From Pezicula radicicola (Eukaryota; Ascomycota; Leotiomycetes; Helotiales; Dermateaceae): a DNA stretch of 64,000 bases. The stretch lies in NCBI GenBank assembly GCA_003008705.1, contig PDUO01000019.1, positions 616,552-680,551 of the forward strand, in the 5' to 3' direction. Below, piece after piece: positions 48,748-59,131 of this stretch (position 1 is its first letter; every line of letters starts with the position of its first letter). The notes under the pieces are model-generated. The model had not been told where the DNA came from. It ran no database searches and saw only the letters and a list, made by a program, of their open reading frames with translations. Made by a program: the position numbers and the translations under genes.

Positions 48748-49570
48748 TTAGTCACGAAGGATATTCAAGCCCTTCTTCCGTACATCCTCAATGTCATCCG
48801 CCTTGGCTCCTTTCTTGCCCAAACCAAATAATGGCTTTTTCCAGTCCACCAGTCTCATAATCTTCCCCAAACGCTGCCTCAACCCCTTATTCATCTCCCA
48901 CAATCCAGCATTCTGCTCCCGTAACACTTTATTCTCCGCCAAAATCCTATGCTTCTCTCCCCTCAAAGTCTCATTCTCCCTTACCAAAGCATCCATCTCT
49001 ATCTCTCGTAGAGCATTCCTTCCCTGAGCCCCTGTGATCTTCCGATCAAATTTGTACTCACGATGCGCAATCTCCTCTTGAAGTTCGCTGATGCGTTGTC
49101 GAAGTGCTGCATTCTCGCCAGTAGGATCTTGGGAGTGTGAAGTCTGTTCGAAAAAGGGTTGTTGTGCGTAAGAGCGTGCGATATGGTGGGGAAGTCGCCG
49201 GAAGTATGGTGGCAGTGCGCTCTTTCTTCGACGATCTCGCTTTCGGCGAGGAATCTCAATTGTATCATCATCATCGTCATCATCTGCATCGCTACCAAAG
49301 GTGGCGGCGTTCGATGGATAAGGTTTTCTACCGCTATTTGATATCAGTTATGAATGTTTCGAAGGATAGAGGAGGCTTGGGAACTTGCGGTCCGTTGACA
49401 GAAGATTTGTCTTGCGCCTGCTGGCCAGCGGCATTACCAGGAGAGTCGGTCATATCGATCATGTAAGACCCCTTGTACTTCTTCACCTTATACTTGCTAT
49501 TTCCATCGGAGGGGCTGTTCTCATGTTCGGCTCTGTCGCTCTCACTCTTGCTCGAGAAGAGGTCGGCCAT
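48748..49570 (-). CDS. Basic coiled-coil protein, unknown function
   Basis: The C-terminal exon 49333-48748 is open and encodes an acidic run (GSDADDDDDDD), a basic nuclear-localisation-like patch (PRRKRDRRRK), then a long leucine-heptad coiled coil (NAALRQRISELQEEIAHRE ... LRGEKHRILAENKVLREQN) and a basic tail. The N-terminal exon starts at ATG 49570 (MADLFSSKSESDRAEHENS). The frame stops at TAG just where the acceptor (AAATAG) should be, and no perfect phase-2 donor is obvious: GTACAAG near 49478 or GTATAAG near 49493 would work. The 5' half is therefore uncertain, or carries a frameshift. The function is unknown; a nuclear DNA-associated role is a guess. Confidence 0.6.
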
Positions 49571-50681
49571 TGCAGCGAAGAACTTTCTTAGGCAGCGAAA
49601 GATAGATGATCAAGTCAAGTTGAGTAGAACTGGGCTGCTGAGGCTGAGCTTGATCTGATGGTGTTGTGAGGAGCTTGATTTGTTCTGACGAAGAAAGGAA
49701 AAAGAAAGAGCAAGGCCAAATAGGCGAGGTTTCGTATCGTTGGTAAGTGAATATGACATTGATTTTCTTTGGTGAATTTGAAAGGTATTATCTTCCACGA
49801 TGTTCCATCGACTACCAGGCTCGCTTTCAATGGCGCTCTTGACAATGCCCTTAGGAACCACGGTCTGTACTTAACTGCAGTCAACCCTCTCCCACTACCT
49901 AGCCTCTACTACTATCCATGAGGTCCTACAATTTATTTATTTACAACTTGCGAAACCTATCTTGAAGCACTAATTTTGCATAATAATTCTATTAGAAATT
50001 TGTTGAATTCTTCTAGCAGTCCTCTGGATGCAACAGATATACTAGCAAGTCTGCGCTTTTAAAAATGGGCTGTATTTATCTGTACTAAAATACAGACCAA
50101 TAAGCAGGTACAAGAGCTATTAACACTGACTCCGTACCAAATCCTTAGTAAAGAATAATTGCTGTAATTGTAGGTAAATTTTGCTTATAATCTGGAAGTA
50201 CCATTCTAGACCGAATTAAACAGCAAGACTCTTCCGAAAAACTGTGCCATATAATAATATTAGTGAGAATACAAAGTTTTTGTGGTTGCTCTTTATTAGT
50301 CACGTGCTAACTAATTAAAAGGCTGCTCGGGTGTGGTTTATATACTAATAGAACAAAAGCTAAACAAACATGAGATCTCGATCCGGTTGGTGTTTGTGTT
50401 CTATCCCCCTACAAGGACTTTGAGTTTTGCCTCGTGGCCCTATTTTTATTTTCAAATTTTTGTTTCTTTTTGACTCCTTTCGCATTTTGGCTATTGTTGT
50501 GGCTCGTTTAAAATAAACGAGGCAACGAAGCAGGGAGAAGGTGAACTCGGTGCTTCCCAATCTGTTATAAGGCGGTGCGGCTAGTCATGCGGGTTTAGGA
50601 TAAGCGTCTACAACAGAAATATATCTCTATTAGTAGCCCAATTAAACAAAGCATATCTATCTGTTTGGGAACATTCATCGA
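49571..50681. other. Intergenic region, no gene recognised
   Basis: AT-rich; overlapping small ORFs without domains. The last part abuts the hAT-like MITE. Confidence 0.5.
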
Positions 50682-51111
50682 CAGTGTTGGCGATGGGTCG
50701 CTTAGGTCTCAAAAGCTGCGAACCAAACCAGACCTACCCAAGTTAGCGTATAACAACAACCTACTGGATCTTAGGCTAACTAACCCACAAATAGCTCATA
50801 GTCAACCTGGTTAACAAGTCTTGTGATTTACCTCTCGAGCCTAGGTGGTTAACCGCCAAGAATAGCATACTACTGCTAGAAATACCTAGAATATCTAATA
50901 TTCCACCCGAAGCCAGATTTTTTCGGGCACTACTTAGGCTTAGCCAAATGTCTATATCAATATATCGTTTACTTATAGGCAAGCGGTTAACCATAGCTAT
51001 TAGAAGTTTTAATCTATTAGGTCTGGGTAAATCAAAACTATGAACCATACCCAGCCTACTCAGTTAGACTGGGTTGGTTAGTGGCTATTTAGGCACCTAC
51101 TGCCAACACTG
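50682..51111. mobile_element. hAT-like MITE, 430 bp, with 8-bp target duplication
   Basis: The left end is CAGTGTTGGC and the right end is its reverse complement GCCAACACTG; weaker similarity continues inward for about 15 bp. Immediate flanks are TTCATCGA (50674-50681) and TTCATTGA (51112-51119), an 8-bp duplication with a single C/T change. CAGTG-type ends plus an 8-bp duplication define hAT elements. There is no transposase, so it is non-autonomous. It ends 42 bp downstream of the stop of the convergent CorA-like gene. Confidence 0.85.
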
Positions 51112-51152
51112 TTCATTGACCTATAAAGTACATGATTAACAGTGTGATAAAA

Positions 51153-52846
51153 CTAATCACCCTTATCAGCCGTGAGATATATTTTCCGCTCAGCCAAACT
51201 CGGCATACTCTCTTCCAGCTTCTTATCCATTGCCAGGTGACTACGCTTATTTGTTTGGTACCAGAATATCCAGGCTGCCAGCACAATTAACGTCAAGGGC
51301 ACAGTGAGTGCCCAGTATATCCAAAATAACGGTGACACAGCTCCTGCCTGAAAATCAAAGAAGCTTGTGCTGAGAACAGACTGCCATCTATTAACTTGGT
51401 TCATAAACATAAAATATTATAAGAAACTCACAGCTACAAAGGTGCCTGGAAGGAAGACTACGCCGAGTATGGAAATTGTTCTCATTGCAGAACTTTCGTA
51501 TTTGCTTGCCGATGCAATTCGGCGGGATTCAGTTGCCACAAGATAGCTGAGCTTGTTATCCTTTTGAGCAATGAGGTTATACAACTATCACTATCTTTAG
51601 CTTTCAAATTACATATTATGTGGGACGTAATGCTTACTGCATTTATTTGAATATCCAACCTTCCAGAAGTCACTTGATGGTATCTCTCCATCGCCTGAAC
51701 CCTTCTTTGTTGGAATTTCAATCTTGACAGGAGCGCTACTTGGCTTTTAGTGACATCACCACTTTGATTTTGGATAGCTGCACCATAAACATTCATTGCC
51801 ACCTCAAGGTCATGTAAGACCTCGAGATAAACTTTCGGCCTTCGCTTCAGGAGTTGTGCGCTCGTTTCAACGATTTCTCTGTTAAGGAAGTCGAAATCAA
51901 CGTTCCCGTTGACGAAGATGTATGGAGCTGTACCGGCTTGGATTCCATTCCTGAGGCCTAGAGCATCTTCGATTCTTCGTACCTCCCGGCGGATCGCTCG
52001 CTGCCTATCTTCGATATGATCCAACTCCTCATGCAAAATAATTGTGGGCAATAGGAATGGATTTTCTGCCTGAGAAGCGCAATCTTTTAGGCGTTGGAGA
52101 ATGTGGGGAGAGTCACCCCCTTTAGTTGTTTTAAAGAATCCCACTGTTTCTCTAGAACTCATATTATGAGAGAGACTCATCATCCATTTGTAGCTTGTCT
52201 GCTTTGAACTACCCCATTGCATTACAATCTCTACAGGAATAGGTTAGCATTGCTCGAGTGGCGTTGGGGGAATTGTAGCCACCGAAAATGCTGTTAGTTC
52301 CACAGGAGGATGTATCAGTCCACAGCACAAGTCCTGGACATGTCGCCAACTCGAAAACCTTGGAAGATAAGACGGACTTCTTCAATGCATCTGCCCAACA
52401 CTCTTTAGGAAGTGTGATAGTACCTTTGTCAAATGACTCGAGATGGACAGTCTCCTGGGCCCTGAGCATATTTAATTTCATGGAGGCCGCTACTACAAAA
52501 ATTACTTACAGTAACCTTAAACTGCCTGACTTGGGTGGATTTACAGTTGATTGTTGGGTAAACTGCCTCTGAAGATGATGAGATGGCTCCGTATCTAGTT
52601 CTATTGCTCTGATCTTACCTCGCGACGAATCCAGTATCCTACCTGGACATCATCGAGTCTCCCTTCTGCGATGGAATCTTCTAAATTCGGGTTCTGAATA
52701 GTGTTTGGAATTAGAGAGAGGAAAGTCTTAGCTGGTTGCTCTGAAGGGTATAAGCTTACTGAGAAGGTTGAGAGTTCAAGGAAGGAGGTTGGCTCCGCAA
52801 TATATTTGGAGGCTCGTAAAATTTCACTGGCGATCACTTTTTCCAT
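51153..52846 (-). CDS. CorA-like (Mg2+ transporter-type) fungal membrane protein
   Basis: Exons are inferred at 52846-52619, 52566-52545 (22 nt), 52492-52283, 52230-51638, 51584-51432 and 51380-51153; frame holds throughout and gives 477 aa. The C-terminus has the two membrane segments of fungal CorA-like proteins: VVFLPGTFVA (joined over the last intron to SVLSTSFFDF) and FWIYWALTVPLTLIVLAAW. A helical stalk precedes them (HEELDHIEDRQRAIRREVRR). The GMN motif of true CorA channels is not seen, so ion transport is unproven. The 5' end is open to doubt. An upstream in-frame ATG at 52993 would add 49 codons of plausible sequence, but a TAA (52967-52969) interrupts it at codon 9. Confidence 0.72.
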
Positions 52847-52993
52847 AACACCAATCTTTCGGATATTTTCATTAAAATTAGGCAAACTGAGGGCCTCTTT
52901 GAATGCTTCCTGCAGCGTCGTCGATTGTGAAAAGCGATGGGAAAGATCAATTACGCGCGATCTAATTTAATCTAAATCGTGTCGTGTTGTCAT

Positions 52994-53791
52994 TGGTGAC
53001 TAAAGCATTTCCAAGCACCCATCAACTACTATTCCCAACTAGGTAACAGTGCGTGAGGCACAGCTAAGGACCTGTCACAAGAAGACAACAGATAAGAACG
53101 ATTGTTTAGTGCTTATTTTGTTGCTCGTTTAAAAAGAACCGGTGCACTGAGGAGGTTAGTGGCTGTGCAGGGGCAGCTTAAACTTCCCGAAGAAATTTCA
53201 TTTATAACTCCAGCCTTTGGATGACCTTGCCAGTGCTATCAAGGGTATCGTTAGGTAAGTAATAGCGTCCAAAAGTACACATACTTCAAGAAGATAGCAA
53301 TATAGTATTAATTGAATCAAATATTCAAGTATGGGGGGGTTGATCCAATACTCTAACCGTTGGCGCAGAGAACCTTTATACTTAGGAGTAACAAGTATGG
53401 AGATTTCATTCTAATTACAGTCACATCAAATAACATGGTTCACTTTTCAAAGCTGACGGAGACAGCTCATCGCTTCTGTTCTGGTTTTATAGGTCTATTT
53501 GCTACCTGATGAGGTATGATAGATTGAGACCAATGAAGGCAATCATAACCTTCCTTTCCCCTTACATTTTCCTTTCCGTTGACCTGCCCACAACCAATAA
53601 ACTCCATTGCCATTCCTTAATATAAAAGTCGTCTCCGATAGAGACAATAACATCCAGTCCGACGAGGTCTGCCATATCTAAAGATGTTAGTAAGTCTCCT
53701 CTATAGAATCGTGAATACAGACGTACCGTAATACTGCTTTCCTTAGGCGCAGCCCATTCCCCCTCAAACTCATCTACATGCAACGGTAGAC
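52994..53791. other. Intergenic region upstream of the CorA-like gene
   Basis: No supported gene. A 73-codon ORF at 53562-53783 (minus) lies immediately downstream of the next gene's stop but has no domain or splice connection and is left uncalled. Confidence 0.45.
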
Positions 53792-54229
53792 TTAAGTTTC
53801 TTTTTTAATCTCTTCCTTCTTAAGTTCCGCCAGTCTCTCCTTCTCCTCCTTTCTCTTCTGTGCTCTTAACCGTAGTCGATAACTCTCCCAATTCGTCTTA
53901 TCTTTCCCTGTTAAATCATCCATCATGATACGCTTTCGCTCCTTGCCAGTGATCACGTCCCAAATATAACCTGGGCGGGGAGAGTAACCGCGAGGAGCCG
54001 GGATCTTTCCGTATTTCTTGACAGGAATAAGTTTTACGGTAGGTAGTGTATAACCAGTGGGAAGACTTACGTGTTTTCGTCTCCTTGGAATAAGTTTCTG
54101 CGTTGAACCATTGCTGTCATCCTCGGTCTTGATTGACTGAAGCCTTGGGCTTTCTTTGTCGGTGTTCGGGCTCATTTTCATAGTGAGAGTTGCGCTGTGC
54201 ATACGCTCGTCATTGGCGATTGGTGACAT
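53792..54229 (-). CDS. Small basic hypothetical protein
   Basis: A single exon of 145 aa. The middle has a proline/tyrosine segment (LPTGYTLPTVKLIPVKKYGK, then APRGYSPRPGYIWDVITGKE). The end is a charged Lys/Glu helix (KRKEEKERLAELKKEEIKKE) likely to be coiled. No domain was recognised. The ATG at 54229 is the first in the frame. An alternative start, MKMSPNTDKE, lies 16 codons in. The charged tail and compact size are compatible with a nuclear or RNA-associated role, which is a guess. Confidence 0.5.
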   Translation of the reverse strand: MSPIANDERMHSATLTMKMSPNTDKESPRLQSIKTEDDSNGSTQKLIPRRRKHVSLPTGYTLPTVKLIPVKKYGKIPAPRGYSPRPGYIWDVITGKERKRIMMDDLTGKDKTNWESYRLRLRAQKRKEEKERLAELKKEEIKKET

Positions 54230-55541
54230 GTTTATGATTTCTTATTCAATGTTAGCTTTCGTACGCAGTAATAGTTTCCTGTGTGTCAAACATATAGCGA
54301 GCAAGGAGTGTAGTCTGAGGAACATCATGACAGCGCGAAAGTTGTTGGCAGGGGAAAGCCACTAACTTGATCGACTACTCCAAGACTACTTGGTGAACTG
54401 ATGGTTTATTGGTAACGATGAATGGGAACAAGATTAAACTACGAGAGTAACAGGGATGGAAGTGAACATACTGATGTTGCGAGATAGCTTAGCGGTGTTT
54501 TGATTTTGAATCGGTGTGATTTGTTGGTGTTGGTTTACTGTGCGCTTTGAGGTTGAGCGTACTTAAAAGTGTTAATGATTGTTGCCGACGAGCTTCAAAT
54601 AGGTGAATTGGTTCTCAATAGGACGCGTTGGATATCCGCGTTACTTCGCACGCGACGGGAACTCTAGCGGGTTGACTTACAGCACTTGACGAGGTTGCGA
54701 GAGGGTGAATAATACAGTAAACTCGAAATGAGCTGCCAGAAATGAGAAGTAATGCTACTGTGGTTGCGGTGTTATCGAGTAAGTGGTATTGGTAGAAAAG
54801 AGTTTTTAATTGTGGGTGGTTGAGAAGTAGACTGGCTTGTCGAGTTCTTTTGGGAATTATAAAGGAGAGAGCAAGTTTCCGGGCAGAGACTCTATTAAAT
54901 ATTTAGTATGTGCACTTAGCTAAATGGACTTGAGTCACTCGACTAGTTGGAATAATTTTTCTTTGCAAGAAGCTAACTTAGTTATTCGAAATGAGCGCGC
55001 TTAGCTACACTATCAGATCAGGTAGCATAAACTAGGTAATTAATAGTTTAGTGGAAAGGAGTATAGAGCCGTCCGCAGCTTACTACTTGACGATTAAGAG
55101 GTGTTTGATTTAATTACTCACAGACGTAGGCCATTAAAACTAGCGTATAGCCCTAGTCGAATAATAACGAAACTGCTATTAAACATCTGCTACTGCCGTC
55201 CTCCTCATTGGGCCGCACTAGTATTTTTATTTAACCAACATTTCGCATAGTGATAATGTAAAATACCTTGCTGAATATTGCCTAAGTCAACTTACTCAAT
55301 TCAAGTGACTTACTTAATTCAAGTTGGTTACTTAATTCAAGTAGGTTACTTAATTCAAGTAGGTTACTTAATTCAAGTAGGTTACTCAAATCCAGTAAGT
55401 TCAAGTCAAGTGGGTTATTTAAGCGAAGTGATAGCTAATTCTTTGTGTTGTATTGGTACCTAATCTTCCCTTATCAATAAACGTGTCTTACTGTATGCCT
55501 TTCCGGCCCATCTATAAAATCGTCAATAAGTCCTGCCTGCC
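54230..55541. other. Intergenic region with 18-bp repeats
   Basis: No gene supported. One unit of the TTGAGT repeat family (TTGAGTCACTCGACTAGT) lies at 54930-54947, and a regular array lies at 55285-55412. Confidence 0.5.
55285..55412. repeat. 18-bp minisatellite array (TACTTAATTCAAGTAGGT)
   Basis: About six to seven units of exactly or nearly 18 bp; three consecutive copies of TACTTAATTCAAGTAGGT are identical. Because 18 is a multiple of 3, the array is open in frame and translates as a repeat of YLIQVG, but no gene context supports translation. The unit length matches the array at 48.5 kb. Confidence 0.88.
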
Positions 55542-56204
55542 TCATTTGGGGCAGAGGGATATGCTTACACGTTCCCATTCAATGCGGCAGCAGTCAGCTG
55601 TATACGACCGCATAAGAAGACCAAACTCGTTACGACACATTTCTTCGCAGACTGCCGAAACTCTCTCAGCTCTCTGCACCCAGCCTCCATCACTGAGTGG
55701 CACAGTCAGTACAATTGATCGAAGCATCTGGTGCTCGACCTCAGACCAGTCGACATGTGATTGCAGGTAACAGTTCTGCCACGTATAGGTCCTATACTTC
55801 CCATCATTGTCCAACAGAGAGTCCCTCCTGCCGTATCCGCCTATGAGAGCAGCTCTGCTCTTCCAAGTATCAACCAACGGAATATTATCGTCACTGCTCG
55901 AATGCTGCAGAATCGTATTTATAGCGGTTTCAAGGTTTCGCTTCTCTCCTTCCGACCACGTTCTGGACCATTCCGCTTCGCAAGTAAACGCCGTATACTC
56001 TCTTAGAAGACTCCCATTTTCACACAAAATGTCCTTCTCTGTGCATTTGGACTCAACCATGCAGCTTATCTCGCCCCAACCTGTTCTTCCCTGCATCTTT
56101 CCCATGATTTCTTCCAAGATCTCTCGCTCTGCCTGGAACCATCTGATGTGTCCGTCAAAAAGTGCTAGATCCAGTGTTGCATGTGGCCCATTCGCCATAT
56201 TCAA
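55542..56204 (-). CDS. Hypothetical protein, 220 aa
   Basis: A single open frame with uniform protein-like composition: LDLALFDGHIRWFQAEREIL near the N-terminus, a Cys-containing middle (EISCMVESKCTEKDILCENG) and SLLDNDGKYRTYTWQNCYL further on. No domain was recognised. An internal Met gives MANGPHATLD two codons in. The 3' end overlaps nothing. It may be lineage-specific or a remnant of a larger gene. Confidence 0.5.
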   Translation of the reverse strand: MNMANGPHATLDLALFDGHIRWFQAEREILEEIMGKMQGRTGWGEISCMVESKCTEKDILCENGSLLREYTAFTCEAEWSRTWSEGEKRNLETAINTILQHSSSDDNIPLVDTWKSRAALIGGYGRRDSLLDNDGKYRTYTWQNCYLQSHVDWSEVEHQMLRSIVLTVPLSDGGWVQRAERVSAVCEEMCRNEFGLLMRSYTADCCRIEWERVSISLCPK

Positions 56205-56988
56205 CAGAAATGCAGGGGATATTATCTTTTCGTCCGTTTATCTCTAGCTCGTCGATCTTAGGTTTGGTCGTGCTTTTTAAGAAAACGTGCTTGCTGACAA
56301 CTGAGGCACTGTGTGGGAATAAGTATTTGATAGCTAAGTTCGGTCTTGGGTTCTCGTTACTCGTATGTATTGTGATTTGGTTGATGGAAGGGAAAGAAGG
56401 CTTTGTAGAATTTCAGGTTCGGATTTTAGAGGCGAACGTCATGACCCGAGGGTACGGTGTGTTGTGTTGCTGAGGAAGGCGCACCTCACCTCCTCCACAC
56501 CCCGTACATAAAGTGTACGATTTATGAAGGAATAAAATATCCTATGCGAAACTGCATCAAGCTAAGGTGCTTGACTGATATAAGAGAAGCACTGCTCGTT
56601 GGCACAAGATCTGTCTTTATCAATAAGCTTGCCAAAATCCTGAATTGATTGAGCGAATTTAGTGACCCAAATCAACTGAGTTGCTCAGGTTTAAATCACT
56701 TCAGTTACTTAAACCAAGTCAGTTACTATGCCTCTTTGTGGTCCTCTTACATATATATATATATATTCACGTCGCAATGCCTGCATTATAAGGAACATTT
56801 CCACTTTCTATAGACTACAAAATTTCAGCTTATATTATTGTTACCTCGCACTTAGATGTCTGCAGATTCCGCCACATATGTTCCACCTTATCATCTTCTA
56901 CAAGTCCAATCCTCATGAAGATTTCATCTTCCGTAGGCATCAAAACCAGGCCAACAGCAGAATGCATTCCCAGACCCAAAAATAGGTA
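56205..56988. other. Intergenic region with degenerate 18-bp repeats
   Basis: No gene. An (AT) run lies near 56751-56766. Confidence 0.45.
56652..56730. repeat. Degenerate 18-bp minisatellite units
   Basis: Units resembling (T/C)(T/A)GAGTTGCTCAGGTTTA and TTCAGTTACTTAAACC are in series over about 80 bp. They share the (T/C)AGT-NN-CT(T/C)A core with the arrays at 48.5 and 55.3 kb. Confidence 0.55.
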
Positions 56989-57989
56989 CTATGCCCTCTT
57001 ATCGACATCACCATTTTCAGCATGATCGAACGTAGCCCTGAATTTCCTCGGTGGGCTCAAATGTATCGTGGAATGAGGAACAAGGAGTGCTCTGAGTACT
57101 AGTCTTCTATCATCTAATAAATCGAATGGCTGTCGCGAATCCTTAGGTTTCGCATTACAACGAATGACTTCGGTACTCTCTTTGAAAACCTCGAGTATGT
57201 TGATAGGACCAATATCACCAGTAGCCCAAGACCATCCTGGTGACTTATAGAGAGAATATCTGGCTGTTGCATGCTTTCCTGCTCTCTTCCAGCCTAGAAG
57301 TCTAATGAGACATTTGCGCCAGTTTCCAGCTAAGTATTCGTCATCTCTAGTCACGACTTTTAACTCCTGCGCAATTCCTGCAAGTGCCCTGAGTCTATCT
57401 TTGGGGAAAGTGAGCTGGCGTCCGCAATACTCCAAGACAACTCTTCTTCAAACACGTTCAAATTTATTTTTGCCCAAGGATTCAAAGCACTGTGGATCAT
57501 CCATACGAAACACAGCGTCAGGAAGGCATTTACGAATGTTGCGTTTTTATAGATGCTGCCAATTGTTCTGATTTCCTTTGCTTGGTCTTCGTCATCATCT
57601 TGAACGATGGAAAATGCATCGACCCAAAGATATTGGATGCCAATAGTACGTGTCACTCTGATAGCATCACGGATCACTTGAGATAACGTTTCCTCATCTA
57701 TTTGATCCTGATAACTTTTAAGTGTTTTCGTAGTAGTGGTAACTTTCTGCGCACCTCCCCAGCAGTAACTCAAAGCGACGTAATTGGCACCCTCGTTCGA
57801 TTTACCCACGTGAAGTCTGCATATTTGTTGAGCTCCCTGTTTACCGACGTCAATCACTCGTGTTGGTAACTTCATGAATAGCCTGTTAGGACAGCGATTG
57901 TGCTGCTGGAGACAATTTGATATTGCTCGGTTCATCTCCATGGCCAAGTGATCAGACACATCATTCAAAGTGATTAGGTTGCTAGCCAA
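56989..57989 (-). pseudogene. Truncated, frameshifted HET-domain gene
   Basis: The 5' frame (57989-57360) encodes the first part of a HET domain: VALSYCWGGAQ, a degenerate SQVIRDAIRVTRTIGIQYLW, VDAFSIVQDDDEDQ and IGSIYKNATF. The frame then drifts (FVWMIHSALNPWAKINLN). The second frame (about 57440-56989) carries the domain's usual downstream part: LEYCGRQLTFPKDRLRALAG and YKSPGWSWATGDIG. The central few hundred residues of a normal HET protein (the WVLQE region) are missing and the two parts are in different frames, so the gene has an internal deletion plus a frameshift. Compare the intact HET gene at 28918. Function lost is the likeliest reading. Confidence 0.78.
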
Positions 57990-59131
57990 GTCCTCCGTGA
58001 AAGTATGATATAGACTAAATCAGTTATTTCCAGAAAATATCACATACTTTTACTGCTTTTTGAATGGAAAGTCATGAGAACAACTTACTACTACATGCCC
58101 AAGCGGAAACACTTATAGTCTGAGGAAATTTCTGTGTCTCTTCTACATGTTCAATCACAAGCAAGGGAAGATACGACATCTCTCCTGCCGAGCCGCAAGC
58201 TCCAGGATTCAAAAGATCAGTTGATTATTTATATCCCTTGTTGCGCAATCGAAACCGTATTTTGTCTGGGTGTGGGAAATCCTTCGTCAGCGGATCCTCA
58301 TTGATACGTATCATGACAGCTCTACAGATTGTGCATCCTAAATTTCCAGAACTTCTCATGTAGCTGATATCACTATGTATGTATCCTTCACTCTATAAGG
58401 CCTCTACACCCTGGCGAGTGGACGTCATGTTTAAGCATATCTCGCAGAATAATTGAGCTACCAATGCTGGCAAGGGACTTCGTTTTCGTTTGTGACTTAT
58501 GTTGGAATATAAGGATGTACAGATAGCCAGAGAAAGAGGTAGGATTTTTCTGGAGAACCTGCACTTGATGCGAATGTCTAGCTTTTAACGATATTGGAAG
58601 GGTGTGTTCAGCTGTGAAAATTTGTATAACTGTCGTAAAGCAAATGCAGCTCAGCCACACTTGTTACCAGTTTAGGCTACATACATGAAGTAAGGACAGG
58701 ATGACAACAGCTGCATAATTTCTGTTAATGGTTATATTTCAGCCAGCGTTCGCGGAAAGCTCTGTTCGATGTCAATTTGATTGGCAAGATAGCATTCGAT
58801 TATTTCCGTAACTAGGAATTGATATTTTCCCAAGTACTGTTTCGTTCTTGCTGCCTACATTCTCACCACCTAAGCCGTGACAGAAACTAAGCCAGACTTC
58901 TCAATCTCTTGATTTTCTTTCAGCGCTCTATACAGTCCAGTTAGCTGTCACCCTCTAGCAGATGTCAAAATAGAAAAGAGACGGCTTACCCAAAATTCCG
59001 TCGTACGGACTGTGTGAAGTATTCACCTACAGTCATAGGAGAGCTAGTATTCATGGATTCCAATTAGTCAAGAAATTTCTCCTTTTGGGGATATCAAAAC
59101 GAGAACAATAATAGCGAAAACAAAACACATA
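57990..59131. other. Intergenic region, no gene recognised
   Basis: No coding frame with domain content and no repeat was recognised. The 3' flank of the 2OG oxygenase lies at the right end. Confidence 0.5.

Noticed and set aside
52493..52566. A second nonsense codon (TAA in CTG TAA GTA) in the CorA-like gene
   Set aside because: A GTAAAT donor at 52544 and a TTTGTAG acceptor remove this stretch as a normal 52-nt intron, so no second mutation is needed.
53562..53783. 73-codon ORF after the small basic gene
   Set aside because: No domain, no promoter space (9 bp from the upstream stop) and no workable intron joining it to the neighbour.
55278..55463. ORF of YLIQVG repeats as a repeat protein or RiPP precursor
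   Set aside because: It is only the translation of an 18-bp minisatellite (a multiple of 3). There is no signal peptide, Kex2 sites or splice context.
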